From positions 1 through 51,725 of the forward strand of contig CAZRHF010000004.1 in NCBI GenBank assembly GCA_964599835.1: DNA of 51,725 bases, given 5' to 3'. Under the pieces are notes generated by a model, which had not been told where the DNA came from, searched no databases, and worked only from the letters and a program-made list of their open reading frames with translations. Shown here piece after piece: positions 7,691 through 15,412 of the stretch (positions are counted from its first letter, which is position 1; every line of letters starts with the position of its first letter). Position numbers and translations under genes: made by a program. The DNA is from SFWF01 sp964599835 (GTDB taxonomy: Bacteria > Bacillota > Clostridia > Oscillospirales > Acutalibacteraceae).

Positions 7691-7716
7691 TTACAGGTTG
7701 CAGGTTTCAGGTTACA
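7691..7716 (+). repeat. Degenerate TTNCAGG heptamer repeat
   Basis: TTACAGG, TTGCAGG, TTTCAGG and TTACA follow without gaps after the membrane-protein stop codon. The same heptamer series occurs on the other strand at 38697-38723. Confidence 0.6.
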
Positions 7717-7730
7717 AAAAAACAGAGATA

Positions 7731-7766
7731 AAAAAACAGATATGTGCGAAACATATCTGTTTTTTT
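7731..7766. terminator. Bidirectional intrinsic terminator
   Basis: ACAGATATGT (7736-7745) and ACATATCTGT (7751-7760) pair around GCGAA, flanked by A6 on the left and T7 on the right. It serves the zinc-ribbon operon and the acyltransferase end (7770) at the same time. Confidence 0.9.
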
Positions 7767-7769
7767 CTG

Positions 7770-8654
7770 CTATTTTTTGCGGATTATTATTCCTCTGCCC
7801 CAGCCGGGCTTGTTGCCTGCCTTGAGCCAGGCGATATAGGCGCGCTGAAGGGAGGTGTCGGCGGGGAATTTGTCCACGTCCTTCTCGTCGGTGTTGAAGA
7901 TCCGCCAGAGGTCGTGTCCGTCATCGTGATAACCCGAATCGATTACGGTGAAGAAATCCATAAACTGAAGTATTCGGGAGCGCTCGGGAAGAAACTCGCG
8001 ATGCTCGGGGAAAAGGAGCCAGGAGCCGCAATGGAAAAGAACCTCGTCTCCCTCAAACTCGTCGGCGTAAAATTTTGCCGCAAGTCCGAGCGATTCTTCA
8101 ACGTCTTCGGGAAGAAGGGGGCCTATACCCGGAATATGGATGTTTATAACCTTTTTGCCGGTATATTCCTTATTCTCCTCGTTTTTGATCTCGGGAATAC
8201 GGGTAATTTCGTACTGCAAGCGGCCGAGTCCAAAGCGGGTCATACAGAAGAAGCCGCAGAACCAGTCGGCAACAAAGCTTCCCCATATCCCTCTTACGTT
8301 TTTGCACTCTATAAGCTTGGCTTTAAGGTCGCACATCGACTGACGCCAGACGGCCTCGTCGATTCCCTTTGCCTTGTATTTTTCCTTAAGATGACAGGAG
8401 ATAAGCACGAAGAAAAGCAACTGTACCGTTTCGCTTGCGATTTCGCAATCGGCATAATCTTCTCTCAGGGCCTTTACGGTGTCCCAGAGGTCAAGCTCTT
8501 CATCGGCAAAATAAGTCTTTACATAGCCGAAATATTTTTCGTCGCCCTTTAAAAAGTCGAGGGCCTTATCGTGGGCGATGTAGGCTTCCTCGGGCCAGTC
8601 GAACTCCTCACAAAAGGTCTTGAGCCAGGTCTTATGGCTTTCGAAGCCTACCAT
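7770..8654 (-). CDS. GNAT-like acyltransferase (NAT_N/GNAT_C architecture)
   Basis: The 294-residue protein matches what I know of the two-domain acyltransferase family (N-terminal helical NAT_N, C-terminal GNAT_C, formerly DUF5596) from gut Clostridia, with VINIHIPGIGPLLPEDVEES and the tail segment KAGNKPGWGRGIIIRK. Substrates of this family are not established. It is cytoplasmic (no signal peptide). Its ATG lies within the last codons of the oxidoreductase gene (7-nt overlap), so it is the third gene of the sugar operon isomerase-oxidoreductase-acyltransferase. An acyl transfer to or from a sugar derivative is an inference from context only. Confidence 0.75.
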   Translation of the reverse strand: MVGFESHKTWLKTFCEEFDWPEEAYIAHDKALDFLKGDEKYFGYVKTYFADEELDLWDTVKALREDYADCEIASETVQLLFFVLISCHLKEKYKAKGIDEAVWRQSMCDLKAKLIECKNVRGIWGSFVADWFCGFFCMTRFGLGRLQYEITRIPEIKNEENKEYTGKKVINIHIPGIGPLLPEDVEESLGLAAKFYADEFEGDEVLFHCGSWLLFPEHREFLPERSRILQFMDFFTVIDSGYHDDGHDLWRIFNTDEKDVDKFPADTSLQRAYIAWLKAGNKPGWGRGIIIRKK

Positions 8655-9715
8655 TTTATAACTACCTCATGACCGGTCTCGGCAGACTCGTAAATAGCGT
8701 CGAGGATCTTCATAAGCTTAACGCCGTGGGCAGCGGGATTACGGCAGGGAGTTCCCTCAAGGACGCAGTCTACGAAATGACGGATCTCGGCGGCAAAGCT
8801 CTCATCGAACTGGAACACGGCAGGCTTTTTAAGCTCAATATTCGCAAGACGGCCGTTGGTTTCGGTGGCGGCAACAAACTTGTCGGTTATAGAAACTCCT
8901 GCCTTGGTTCCGAAAAGCTCGATAGATGACTTTTCCTCGGGAATGTTGAGGGAGAAGGAAACCTCGACCGAAAGAGCCGCACCGTTATCGTAGCGGATAA
9001 GGGCAGAAGCAAGATCTTCTACGTCGCAGATGTCATCAGGTCCTGCCGAACGGGAAACATAGCCCGGCCTGTCCTTACAGTCGGGACGGTTTAAAAGCTT
9101 TTTGAAGGTTACACCGTAGACGGATACGGGAAGAACGTCATCACCGAAGATGTGACCGATAAGGTCGATTACGTGAACGCCGATATCAATGAGGGGGCCG
9201 CCGCCCGAACGGGACTTATCTCCGAACCAGCCGCCGGGGTTTCCGTGACGGCGAAGGTTTCTGGCCTTTGCGTAGTAGATCTCGCCGAAGAAGTCTTCGC
9301 TTTTGAGCTCCTTTATCATATCGCAGTCGGCGCCGAAGCGACGGACGAAGCCTATCATAAGAACCTTACCGGTCTCTTTTGCAACAGCTTCCATTTCTTC
9401 GGCAAGGGCAGTGTTATAAGCCATAGGCTTTTCGCAAAGAACGTGCTTTCCTGCACGCATTGCCTTTATGGCGCACTCGGCGTGGGCGTTGTTCCAGGTA
9501 CAGACCGAAACAGCATCAAGCTCGGGAAGGGCTAAAAACTCGTCAATATTCTCATAAAGACGGGTAACACCGTATTTTTCGCCCATTTCTTTAAGGTGTA
9601 CGGGGTTGATATCGCAAAAAGCATACAGCTCTACGCGTTCGTCCTTTAAGTATGACTTTATGTGGCTGTTGGAGATGTTTCCGACGCCGATTATACCGAT
9701 TTTTATTTTTTCCAT
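8648..9715 (-). CDS. Gfo/Idh/MocA-family NAD(P)-dependent oxidoreductase
   Basis: The 355-residue protein begins with a Rossmann fold (KIGIIGVGNISNSHIKSYL) and continues with the family's EKPMAYNTALAEEM segment (catalytic Lys in CEKP, about residue 95) and the C-terminal alpha/beta domain (GGGPLIDIGVHVIDLIGHIFG, with the Asp/His active-site pair). Members oxidise or reduce sugars, inositols and related polyols; the exact substrate cannot be read. Start ATG 9715 is preceded by CGGAGG inside the end of the upstream isomerase gene, giving 4-nt spacing between genes. The longer frame (9736) lacks a ribosome site. The neighbours suggest modification of a sugar acid or rhamnose-related sugar. Confidence 0.92.
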   Translation of the reverse strand: MEKIKIGIIGVGNISNSHIKSYLKDERVELYAFCDINPVHLKEMGEKYGVTRLYENIDEFLALPELDAVSVCTWNNAHAECAIKAMRAGKHVLCEKPMAYNTALAEEMEAVAKETGKVLMIGFVRRFGADCDMIKELKSEDFFGEIYYAKARNLRRHGNPGGWFGDKSRSGGGPLIDIGVHVIDLIGHIFGDDVLPVSVYGVTFKKLLNRPDCKDRPGYVSRSAGPDDICDVEDLASALIRYDNGAALSVEVSFSLNIPEEKSSIELFGTKAGVSITDKFVAATETNGRLANIELKKPAVFQFDESFAAEIRHFVDCVLEGTPCRNPAAHGVKLMKILDAIYESAETGHEVVIKW

Positions 9716-9719
9716 AATA

Positions 9720-10553
9720 TTAGCCTCCGATTTCATCTAAGATATTCTGAAGATAGGTTCTTGCGTGGTTGATATCATCAAGCTGCTGCTGTCCCGATAT
9801 CTCACGTTCAATGGTAACATAGCCGTTGTAACCAAGGTTATGAAGGCCCTTAAGGACTCCCTTGAAATCGACCTTACCGTCACCTATGCGGCATTCCTTA
9901 CCAAGCTCGCTTCCGTTGGTGGGATAAAATCCGTCCTTAGCGTGAAGGTTGGCAACGTATTTTCCGAAAACGTCAAGGGCATCAACCGGATTTGCCTTGC
10001 CGTAGAGGATAACGTTGGCGGTGTCGAGGTTTACACGGAGATTATCGGCGCCCACCGTTTCAAAGCAACGGAGCATTACCACGGGGGTCTCCTGTCCTGT
10101 TTCAAAAAGGAGATACTGACCGTTTTTCTTACAGTGCTCGGCAACCTCTCTTACTGCGTCACAGAAGGGAAGATATTCAGGGTCGTGGGGATTTTCGGGG
10201 ATGAAGCCCATGTGGGTAACGAAGTTCTTAACGCCAAGCTTTTTAGCGAAATCGGATCCGTCCTTAAGGTTTTTTACCCTCATTTCACGGTACTCACGGG
10301 GAACAAGGCCCAGGGTCTTATGACCGTCGATGAAGTTCCAGGTGGCAGGACCCTCCCATCCACACCAGAAGGCCGAAACGGTGACACCGTTATCCCTTGT
10401 CAGTTTATTTATTATTTCGGCATTTTCGTCGGTGAAAAGGTCCATATTCCAACAAACAAGCTGACAGTTGTCGAATCCGTTTTTAACCAGATTTTTAAAT
10501 TTTTCGGTCATTGCGTCCATATCTCTGAATTCAATGCAAACACCAATTTTCAA
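9720..10553 (-). CDS. Sugar phosphate isomerase/epimerase-like TIM-barrel protein
   Basis: This 277-residue AP-endonuclease-2-like TIM barrel has the metal-binding residues of the sugar isomerase/epimerase family: THMGF (His), FETGQE (Glu), NLDTAN (Asp), LHAKDG (His) and TIEREI (Glu near the C-terminus). The family includes tagatose/xylulose epimerases and 3-keto-sugar enzymes often paired with Gfo/Idh dehydrogenases. The start is TTG at 10553 (MKIGVCIEF), with AAGGAG 8 nt upstream; GTG at 10562 would overlap that site. It is the first gene of the operon from promoter 10584-10612 and diverges from an AraC regulator, its probable controller. Confidence 0.9.
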   Translation of the reverse strand: MKIGVCIEFRDMDAMTEKFKNLVKNGFDNCQLVCWNMDLFTDENAEIINKLTRDNGVTVSAFWCGWEGPATWNFIDGHKTLGLVPREYREMRVKNLKDGSDFAKKLGVKNFVTHMGFIPENPHDPEYLPFCDAVREVAEHCKKNGQYLLFETGQETPVVMLRCFETVGADNLRVNLDTANVILYGKANPVDALDVFGKYVANLHAKDGFYPTNGSELGKECRIGDGKVDFKGVLKGLHNLGYNGYVTIEREISGQQQLDDINHARTYLQNILDEIGG

Positions 10554-10583
10554 AACTATCACTCCTTAATAAGGTTTGTGTTT

Positions 10584-10612
10584 ATTATAAAACAGACGTA
10601 GCCTACCGTCAA
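10584..10612 (-). promoter_or_regulatory. Promoter of the isomerase-oxidoreductase-acyltransferase operon
   Basis: TTGACG (10607-10612) and TATAAT (10584-10589) on the minus strand are spaced by exactly 17 bp, followed by the AAGGAG site of the TTG start. It diverges from the AraC promoter. Confidence 0.85.
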
Positions 10613-10636
10613 TCCGTAAATTTGCTGTATTTTTTT

Positions 10637-10695
10637 AAAATCTTGCGGTTTTTGCGCCGAAAACCCTTGAAAAATCTTGTTTTTTTGTTTATAAT
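10637..10695 (+). promoter_or_regulatory. AraC-gene promoter with a direct repeat over it
   Basis: TTGAAA (10667-10672), 17 bp, TATAAT (10690-10695). The sequence AAAATCTTG-NNN-TTTTTG occurs at 10637 and, with the spacer one base shorter, at 10671, 34 bp apart. The second copy overlaps the promoter. Direct repeats are the usual AraC-family operator form, so autoregulation is plausible. Confidence 0.55.
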
Positions 10696-10712
10696 TTGCC
10701 TTGGTGATGAAA

Positions 10713-11570
10713 TTGAAGAACCGTTATGAAAACCATCTTAAAAACTACAGCGACAAAAGCTTTCCCATAATCTATCATAAGGATTTTATTTCGGCAGACG
10801 TTTCCTCGGCAGATCCTCCTAACGACGTTCAGGTTATAAACTATAACGAAAACCGTCCACACTACCACGAGGGCTTGGAAATTTTACAGGTTTTATCGGG
10901 ACGTATGGGGGTACTGTCGGGAGAGGATAGCTTTGAGGCGACAGCGGGAGATATCGTAGTTATAAATTCCGGCGATCTCCACCGAAACACCGCAAAAAAC
11001 TGTGACTGCATCTACAGATGCCTCATACTCAACTTCGAACTCTGCGGACAGTGGGGCTTCGACCTCCAGCAGCTACGCTTTAAAAGCCATATATCCGACG
11101 CTGAGATCACCGCCCTTATGGAGGATATTGCAAGCGAAATGGAGACCGGCGGACAGTTTTATAAGTCGATGGTACTGGCCCGCTCCACCGAGCTGCTGGT
11201 ACGCCTTTCCCGAAGCTACCGCGTGGAGGGATTCAATCTCAGCGATAAGAAGACCGAGCTTGTAAGAAAGATACTCGTTTACATAAACCGAAACTACGCC
11301 TCGTCGGTCTCCCTTAACGACCTTAGCAGGGAGCTGGGCTACAGCAGGTTCTACATTTCCCGAACCTTCACCGAGGAAACGGGAATTTCCCTCACCGCCC
11401 ACATAAACCGAACCCGAATCCACAAAGCACAAAAGCTTTTGGCAGGAAGTCGGCTTTCGGTCTCGGAAATAGCTGAACTATGCGGCTACCCCACCGCATC
11501 GGCCTTCGGGGTACAATTTAAAAAAGCGGTCGGCTGCTCCCCGGGAAGATACAGAAAATACGGAGAATAA
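10713..11570 (+). CDS. AraC-family regulator with N-terminal cupin sensor
   Basis: The 285-residue protein has an N-terminal cupin (NRPHYHEGLEILQVLSGRMG … GDIVVINSGDLHRN, the sugar-sensing barrel) and two C-terminal helix-turn-helices (LNDLSRELGYSRFYISRTF and VSEIAELCGYPTASAFGVQF). Such regulators activate sugar genes when ligand binds. It lies between the isomerase operon (divergent) and the GH78 rhamnosidase (convergent). The start is uncertain: the promoter predicts a transcript beginning near 10702, so the only ribosome site is GGTGAT at 10704-10709. This favours TTG 10713 (MKNRYENHLKNY) over ATG 10707, which overlaps it. A terminator follows directly. Confidence 0.93.
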   Translation: MKNRYENHLKNYSDKSFPIIYHKDFISADVSSADPPNDVQVINYNENRPHYHEGLEILQVLSGRMGVLSGEDSFEATAGDIVVINSGDLHRNTAKNCDCIYRCLILNFELCGQWGFDLQQLRFKSHISDAEITALMEDIASEMETGGQFYKSMVLARSTELLVRLSRSYRVEGFNLSDKKTELVRKILVYINRNYASSVSLNDLSRELGYSRFYISRTFTEETGISLTAHINRTRIHKAQKLLAGSRLSVSEIAELCGYPTASAFGVQFKKAVGCSPGRYRKYGE

Positions 11571-11593
11571 AAAATCCCCGAGAGGGGATTTTT
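11570..11593. terminator. Intrinsic terminator after the AraC gene
   Basis: AAAAATCCCC and GGGGATTTTT pair around GAGA; the left arm begins at the last base of the stop codon. Confidence 0.85.
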
Positions 11594-11621
11594 CTTATGC
11601 GACAGAAGTTTTTCTTTGTGG

Positions 11622-11711
11622 GTCAGGGAGGAGGGATAAGGGAAAAGGGGGAACCGGTTTATAAATCCTTCTTATTGAAGATCCCCTCGTCCCTATTCCC
11701 TTTTCCCTGAC
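11622..11711. repeat. G-run/C-run inverted repeat element, copy 1
   Basis: The ends are GTCAGGG (11622) and CCCTGAC (11711), with runs such as GGATAAGGGAAAAGGGGG on the left and CCCCTCGTCCCTATTCCC on the right forming a long imperfect stem. Similar elements are at 25899-25959 and 40824-40908; here the central part differs. It lies between AraC and the 3' end of the rhamnosidase gene and may form its terminator. Confidence 0.6.
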
Positions 11712-11718
11712 GCTGAAG

Positions 11719-13908
11719 CTATAGTTTATTAAAGATGATCTCAGTAGGTTCGGCGGCGGTGACCACAGTATGGTTTGCGGTGTAGCCCTTCGGAGGGATT
11801 ATTTCGGCAACGGTGCCTTTTTTCAGGGTCAAGGTATATAGTATATCCTCTCCCCTTCTTTCCCATTTTGCGGAAGCGGTTCGTATATTTCCCTCACAGA
11901 AGGTCATATCCTCGGGGAAATAGGGATGAATCGTCAGATCCTTTCCTCCCACATATCCTTTTTTCTGTTCAAGACCTACAAGCCGTTTCATAAACCAGGC
12001 TACCGCCGAGGAATTCATATGATGGTTGGCGGATTTTTTCATATTCCACATTTCATAAAGCGTGGTGGCTCCGTCCTCTAACCAGAGGGAGTATGAGGGA
12101 TAGCCCTTAGCCGTCATTATCCTATAGACAAGGTCGCTTCGGCCTATCATATCGAGAGCGGGAACAAGGTACTGCATACCCACCATTCCGCAGTCGAGGT
12201 GATAGTCCTTTTTTGCCACAAGGTCGGCAAGCTGGGCGGCAAGTCCCTCGGTAATACCGTCCTTTTTAAGGCAGAGCAGCATCGAAACGGCCGTTTGGGT
12301 GTCCAGCTTACAACGGTCGGCTTTCTCGTCGTAGAAAAGAGAGAGAAAGCGGTTGTAAAGACCGTCGTATATAATTTGGGTGCGGTCGTTTTTCTCGTTT
12401 AAAATTTCTTCGGCTTTAAGTGTCAGCCCTGCAAATTTAAGGGCGAGGGCGGTGTCGACAAACTTTACGGGCGTGTGAGAAACGAAGTCGCCGCCACCGT
12501 TCCAGTCACCAAGCTGAACGGCAACCAGTCCGTCGGAGGTGAATCGGGACAGTATCCAGTCAAGGTGTCGCACCATATAGGGGTAAGCGGCACGGATATA
12601 GCCCTCGTTACCGTTTGCTCTGTACATCATAAAGGGAAGCTCAAAAATAATTCCCGTACACAAAAGCCCCGTGCACTCTTTTGGTCCCCAGCCCCAGGAA
12701 GGAACGATAGGGGGAATGTTTCCGTCCTCCAAAACGGCATCAAAAATATCGGCAAGCCACTTTTCGAAGAAGGGAATGCTGTCAAAGCTCATAAGTATCT
12801 GCTCGGCAGAGGCTACCGCATCGTTGGTCCAGCCCAGCTTTTCACGGGTGGGGCAGTCGGTGAGAATGTAGAACATATTCGACCAGACCGACATATCGCT
12901 GCAGCGGCTTATCTTGTTCAGAAGCCCGTCAGAGCAGTTAAAGGAGGAGACCTTATCCACAGCCTGATGCACGAAGACCGATCTAATTTTAATTATCTCA
13001 CATTCGCCCTCGATCTCCACAAAGCGGAAGCCGTGATAGGTGAAGCGAACAAGCGGTGAATCAATACCACCCGAAAGGATTATGCGGTTTGTCTGAAAAT
13101 CGTGTCCCCGATGGAAGTGGAAGCCATCCATCTCTCGGTGGTCGAGTCTTCCGTCCTCAAAAACTCTTTCTGCGTGGCGAAGCTTAATAACGGTATCCTT
13201 TTTGCCCTGAAGGGTCAGCTCTAAATAGCCCGAAAGGTTCTGCCCAAAGTCATAAACCACCTTGCCCTCGGCATTTTTAAAGGTGGCAACCGGGGTGTAG
13301 CGTTCAAACTCTCGGATGGGCTGACAGTGACAGGGTCGGAAAACGCCTGTGGGAATTTCTTCCGAAATTTTCACGGGAAGGTAGCCCTCGGTTCCGAAAA
13401 GGCGGAACCTTTCGCTGATTCTGCAGTCGTAGGTCTCGCCCGAGCGAAGCTGATTGTAAACTACGGGGGAAGCGTCACGGCTTACCACCCAGCTTTCGTC
13501 CGAATAAAGACGCTCTCCGTCCATATCAAGGGCAAGAGCCAGCTTTGGTGCACCTCTCCAGGGTGCCTTGTCGAAATCCCAGCCTGTTTTTAAAAACTCG
13601 TTATACCATCCGTTACCCACGATAACCGAGATCTCGTTTTCGCCCTCGCGAAGAAGCCTCGTCACCTCGTAGGTATGATACCAAAGGGTCTTCATATAGT
13701 TTCCGCAGGGGGTGTTTAACACGTCCTCGGTTATGGGCTCGCCGTTTATGTAGACACAGCCAAGACCCAGAGCTACCGAGCAAAGGGTCGCTTTTTTCGG
13801 CACTCGGTCGAGGGTGAACTGCTTCTTAAAGACGGGTGCGGGGTCATACTCCTTCGGCGCAGGGTCAAAGGGCGCAGGAAACTCAATAAATTTAGCAAAG
13901 TGTATCAT
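11719..13908 (-). CDS. GH78 alpha-L-rhamnosidase
   Basis: The 729-residue protein releases L-rhamnose from plant or bacterial glycosides. It has an N-terminal beta-sandwich (LGLGCVYINGEPITEDVLN … WYHTYEVTRLL, the bacterial rhamnosidase N domain), a concanavalin-like region (YDFGQNLSGYLEL), and the (alpha/alpha)6 catalytic barrel with DCPTREKLGWTNDA (family DCPxRdExxGWtGDa, general acid region) and the C-terminal TTLYEMWN block. No signal peptide is visible, so it acts on imported oligosaccharides. The ATG at 13908 has GAGG 6 nt upstream and overlaps the small upstream gene by 17 nt. Products would feed rhaA-rhaB-rhaD at 20049-23520. Confidence 0.93.
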   Translation of the reverse strand: MIHFAKFIEFPAPFDPAPKEYDPAPVFKKQFTLDRVPKKATLCSVALGLGCVYINGEPITEDVLNTPCGNYMKTLWYHTYEVTRLLREGENEISVIVGNGWYNEFLKTGWDFDKAPWRGAPKLALALDMDGERLYSDESWVVSRDASPVVYNQLRSGETYDCRISERFRLFGTEGYLPVKISEEIPTGVFRPCHCQPIREFERYTPVATFKNAEGKVVYDFGQNLSGYLELTLQGKKDTVIKLRHAERVFEDGRLDHREMDGFHFHRGHDFQTNRIILSGGIDSPLVRFTYHGFRFVEIEGECEIIKIRSVFVHQAVDKVSSFNCSDGLLNKISRCSDMSVWSNMFYILTDCPTREKLGWTNDAVASAEQILMSFDSIPFFEKWLADIFDAVLEDGNIPPIVPSWGWGPKECTGLLCTGIIFELPFMMYRANGNEGYIRAAYPYMVRHLDWILSRFTSDGLVAVQLGDWNGGGDFVSHTPVKFVDTALALKFAGLTLKAEEILNEKNDRTQIIYDGLYNRFLSLFYDEKADRCKLDTQTAVSMLLCLKKDGITEGLAAQLADLVAKKDYHLDCGMVGMQYLVPALDMIGRSDLVYRIMTAKGYPSYSLWLEDGATTLYEMWNMKKSANHHMNSSAVAWFMKRLVGLEQKKGYVGGKDLTIHPYFPEDMTFCEGNIRTASAKWERRGEDILYTLTLKKGTVAEIIPPKGYTANHTVVTAAEPTEIIFNKL

Positions 13909-14167
13909 ATCTGTCCTCGGATTTCTCTTTAAGCTCGATGGGGCAGACGCCTGAATGCTCTACCTTAAAGCCGTTTTTCTTATAGGTCTCGTAGTCGAAG
14001 GCGTCAAGCTCATCAACGGCAATTTTATGGAACTCGTAGAAATTTTCCCACCATTCGTAGCCCGAACCCAGCTCGGCCGAAAGGAATGCATCGGCGAAAT
14101 CACAGCCCATTGCAGGAGCGACGTAGAAGGCTCCCATAAGAATCTGTTTATCCTTAACTGTTTTCAT
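13892..14167 (-). CDS. Small acidic protein of unknown function upstream of the rhamnosidase
   Basis: I do not recognise this 91-residue protein. It is acidic and aromatic-rich (YEWWENFYEFHK, DAFDYETYKKNGF) with Cys residues at 22, 79 and 91, and lacks a signal peptide or membrane helix. It is probably real: AAGGGAT precedes the ATG at 14167, a perfect-spacing promoter (14196-14224) lies just upstream, and its 3' end overlaps the GH78 start by 17 nt, so the two are co-translated. Confidence 0.65.
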   Translation of the reverse strand: MKTVKDKQILMGAFYVAPAMGCDFADAFLSAELGSGYEWWENFYEFHKIAVDELDAFDYETYKKNGFKVEHSGVCPIELKEKSEDRYDTLC

Positions 14168-14195
14168 ATAAAAAATCCCTTCGGATCTTTATTTT

Positions 14196-14224
14196 ATTAT
14201 ACTATCGGGGCTGTGTGCGGTCAA
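14196..14224 (-). promoter_or_regulatory. Promoter of the small protein-GH78 operon
   Basis: TTGACC (14219-14224), 17 bp, TATAAT (14196-14201) on the minus strand. Only 2 bp separate its -35 from the -35 of the opposite promoter. Confidence 0.85.
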
Positions 14225-14226
14225 GA

Positions 14227-14255
14227 TTGACTTTAGCTTTCTTCGGTGATATAAT
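14227..14255 (+). promoter_or_regulatory. Promoter of the SIS isomerase gene
   Basis: TTGACT (14227-14232), 17 bp, TATAAT (14250-14255). Transcription would begin near 14262, right at GGTGAT, leaving a leader of about 10 nt before ATG 14272. Confidence 0.85.
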
Positions 14256-14271
14256 ATTTTCGGTGATGAAA

Positions 14272-14910
14272 ATGAAAGAAACCTCTTATGAAATTATAAA
14301 AGACCTTTTTGTCAGCTATCCCGACCTTTGCCCTGCCAAGGCGGATATTATCCGTGCCGCAGAGCTTATGGCCGACTGTATAAAGCAGGGCAATAAGATT
14401 CTCCTTTGCGGAAACGGCGGCTCTGCCTCCGACTGCCTGCATATCGTGGGCGAGCTTATGAAGGAATTTAAAATAAAACGTCCTCTGTCTGATTCTGACA
14501 AGGCCGCACTTAAGGCCGCAGGAGACAGCGGCTATATCGGCGATAATCTTCAGGGCGCAATGCCTGCAGTATCTCTTGTGGGCGTGACCGCTCTGGAAAG
14601 CGCCTACGCAAACGATGCCGCACCGGATCTCGGCTTTGCACAGCAGGTTTACGGTCTCGGAAAGAAAGGCGACCTGCTTATCGGCATCACCACCTCGGGA
14701 AACAGTAAAAACGTTATCTATGCCGCAACTGTTGCCAAGGCAAAAGGAATCACCACCGTTGCTCTTACGGGAAACGGCGGCGGAAAGATCAAAGACCTCA
14801 CCGACGTATGCATAATCGCTCCTGAAAGCGAGACCTATAAAATTCAGGAATATCACCTGCCGATCTACCACAACCTTTGCCTCACCCTTGAAAACGAATT
14901 TTTCGGATAG
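14272..14910 (+). CDS. SIS-domain sugar-phosphate isomerase, GmhA-like
   Basis: The 212-residue protein is built on one SIS fold with the phosphosugar-binding loops GNGGSASDCLHIVGELMKEF, TTSGNSKNVIYA and the C-terminal Q-E-Y-H-LPIYHNLC, typical of sedoheptulose-7-phosphate isomerase GmhA. GmhA starts ADP- or GDP-heptose synthesis; no other heptose gene is visible here, so another ketose-aldose phosphate substrate is possible. I chose ATG 14272 because GGTGAT is 4 nt upstream; ATG 14266 overlaps that site. It diverges from the rhamnosidase operon through abutting promoters. A strong terminator follows. Confidence 0.85.
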   Translation: MKETSYEIIKDLFVSYPDLCPAKADIIRAAELMADCIKQGNKILLCGNGGSASDCLHIVGELMKEFKIKRPLSDSDKAALKAAGDSGYIGDNLQGAMPAVSLVGVTALESAYANDAAPDLGFAQQVYGLGKKGDLLIGITTSGNSKNVIYAATVAKAKGITTVALTGNGGGKIKDLTDVCIIAPESETYKIQEYHLPIYHNLCLTLENEFFG

Positions 14911-14924
14911 AAAATCCTCACAAA

Positions 14925-14970
14925 TAAAACAGCAGATATGTGTCGGCAAAAACGCATATCTGCTGTTTTA
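14925..14970. terminator. Bidirectional terminator between the SIS gene and DUF6442
   Basis: TAAAACAGCAGATATG (14925-14940) is a perfect reverse complement of 14955-14970, with a 14-nt loop. The A4 and T4 tracts serve both convergent genes. The stem core CAGATATG recurs in the terminators at 7736 and 17340. Confidence 0.88.
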
Positions 14971-15020
14971 TTACTTCTTACCTCTTTGATCGTTTTTCAG
15001 TACAAGCTTATCGTCCATAG

Positions 15021-15350
15021 CTACATAACACTCTTTAAAACTATGCAGGCGCCGAAGGCGGCAGCAATTACGAATTCGATAATACCGAAGATAAGCTTCT
15101 TTTTCTCTTTAAGGTTTTTAAAGAGGGCAATATTGGCACTTCCCCTCATGGCAAACCATATCATCCAGGCGGCGTAGCCGATTACGGGAAGATCTAAAAT
15201 AAATTCGCTTACCACCACAAGAAGTGCGCAGAGTATTGCCCCCGTGACCATTCCCACGTAGGAGGCCTTTCCTAAGGCACCCGTCTCCCTTTCGTCAAGC
15301 TTGCCGCTATTCTCCTCGCGGCTTTTCTCTAAAATCTCTTCATTTCTCAT
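15021..15350 (-). CDS. DUF6442-family membrane protein
   Basis: The 109-residue protein starts MRNEEILEKSREENSG, a soluble charged segment typical of DUF6442, followed by three hydrophobic helices (YVGMVTGAILCALLVVVSEF, a segment around IGYAAWMIWFAM and LIFGIIEFVIAAAFGACIVL). The family is widespread in gut Bacillota, often near an XRE regulator, and has no known role. The ATG at 15350 has GGAGG 6 nt upstream and its own promoter. No XRE partner lies next to it here. Confidence 0.85.
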   Translation of the reverse strand: MRNEEILEKSREENSGKLDERETGALGKASYVGMVTGAILCALLVVVSEFILDLPVIGYAAWMIWFAMRGSANIALFKNLKEKKKLIFGIIEFVIAAAFGACIVLKSVM

Positions 15351-15383
15351 AGTTTGCCTCCTGCTAAGCTTCCTTGCAACTTT

Positions 15384-15412
15384 ATTATATCATCGCCCGG
15401 TAAACTTATCAA
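15384..15412 (-). promoter_or_regulatory. Promoter of the DUF6442 gene
   Basis: TTGATA (15407-15412) and TATAAT (15384-15389) on the minus strand are 17 bp apart. The -35 overlaps the stop codon of the LRR gene. Confidence 0.8.

Noticed and set aside
7674..8552. Long plus-strand open frame across the acyltransferase
   Set aside because: It lies opposite a well-supported minus-strand gene, has no ribosome site and its translation resembles no family; a shadow.
14272..14910. Complete heptose pathway
   Set aside because: Only a GmhA-like isomerase is present; no GmhB, HldE or heptosyltransferase lies in the window.
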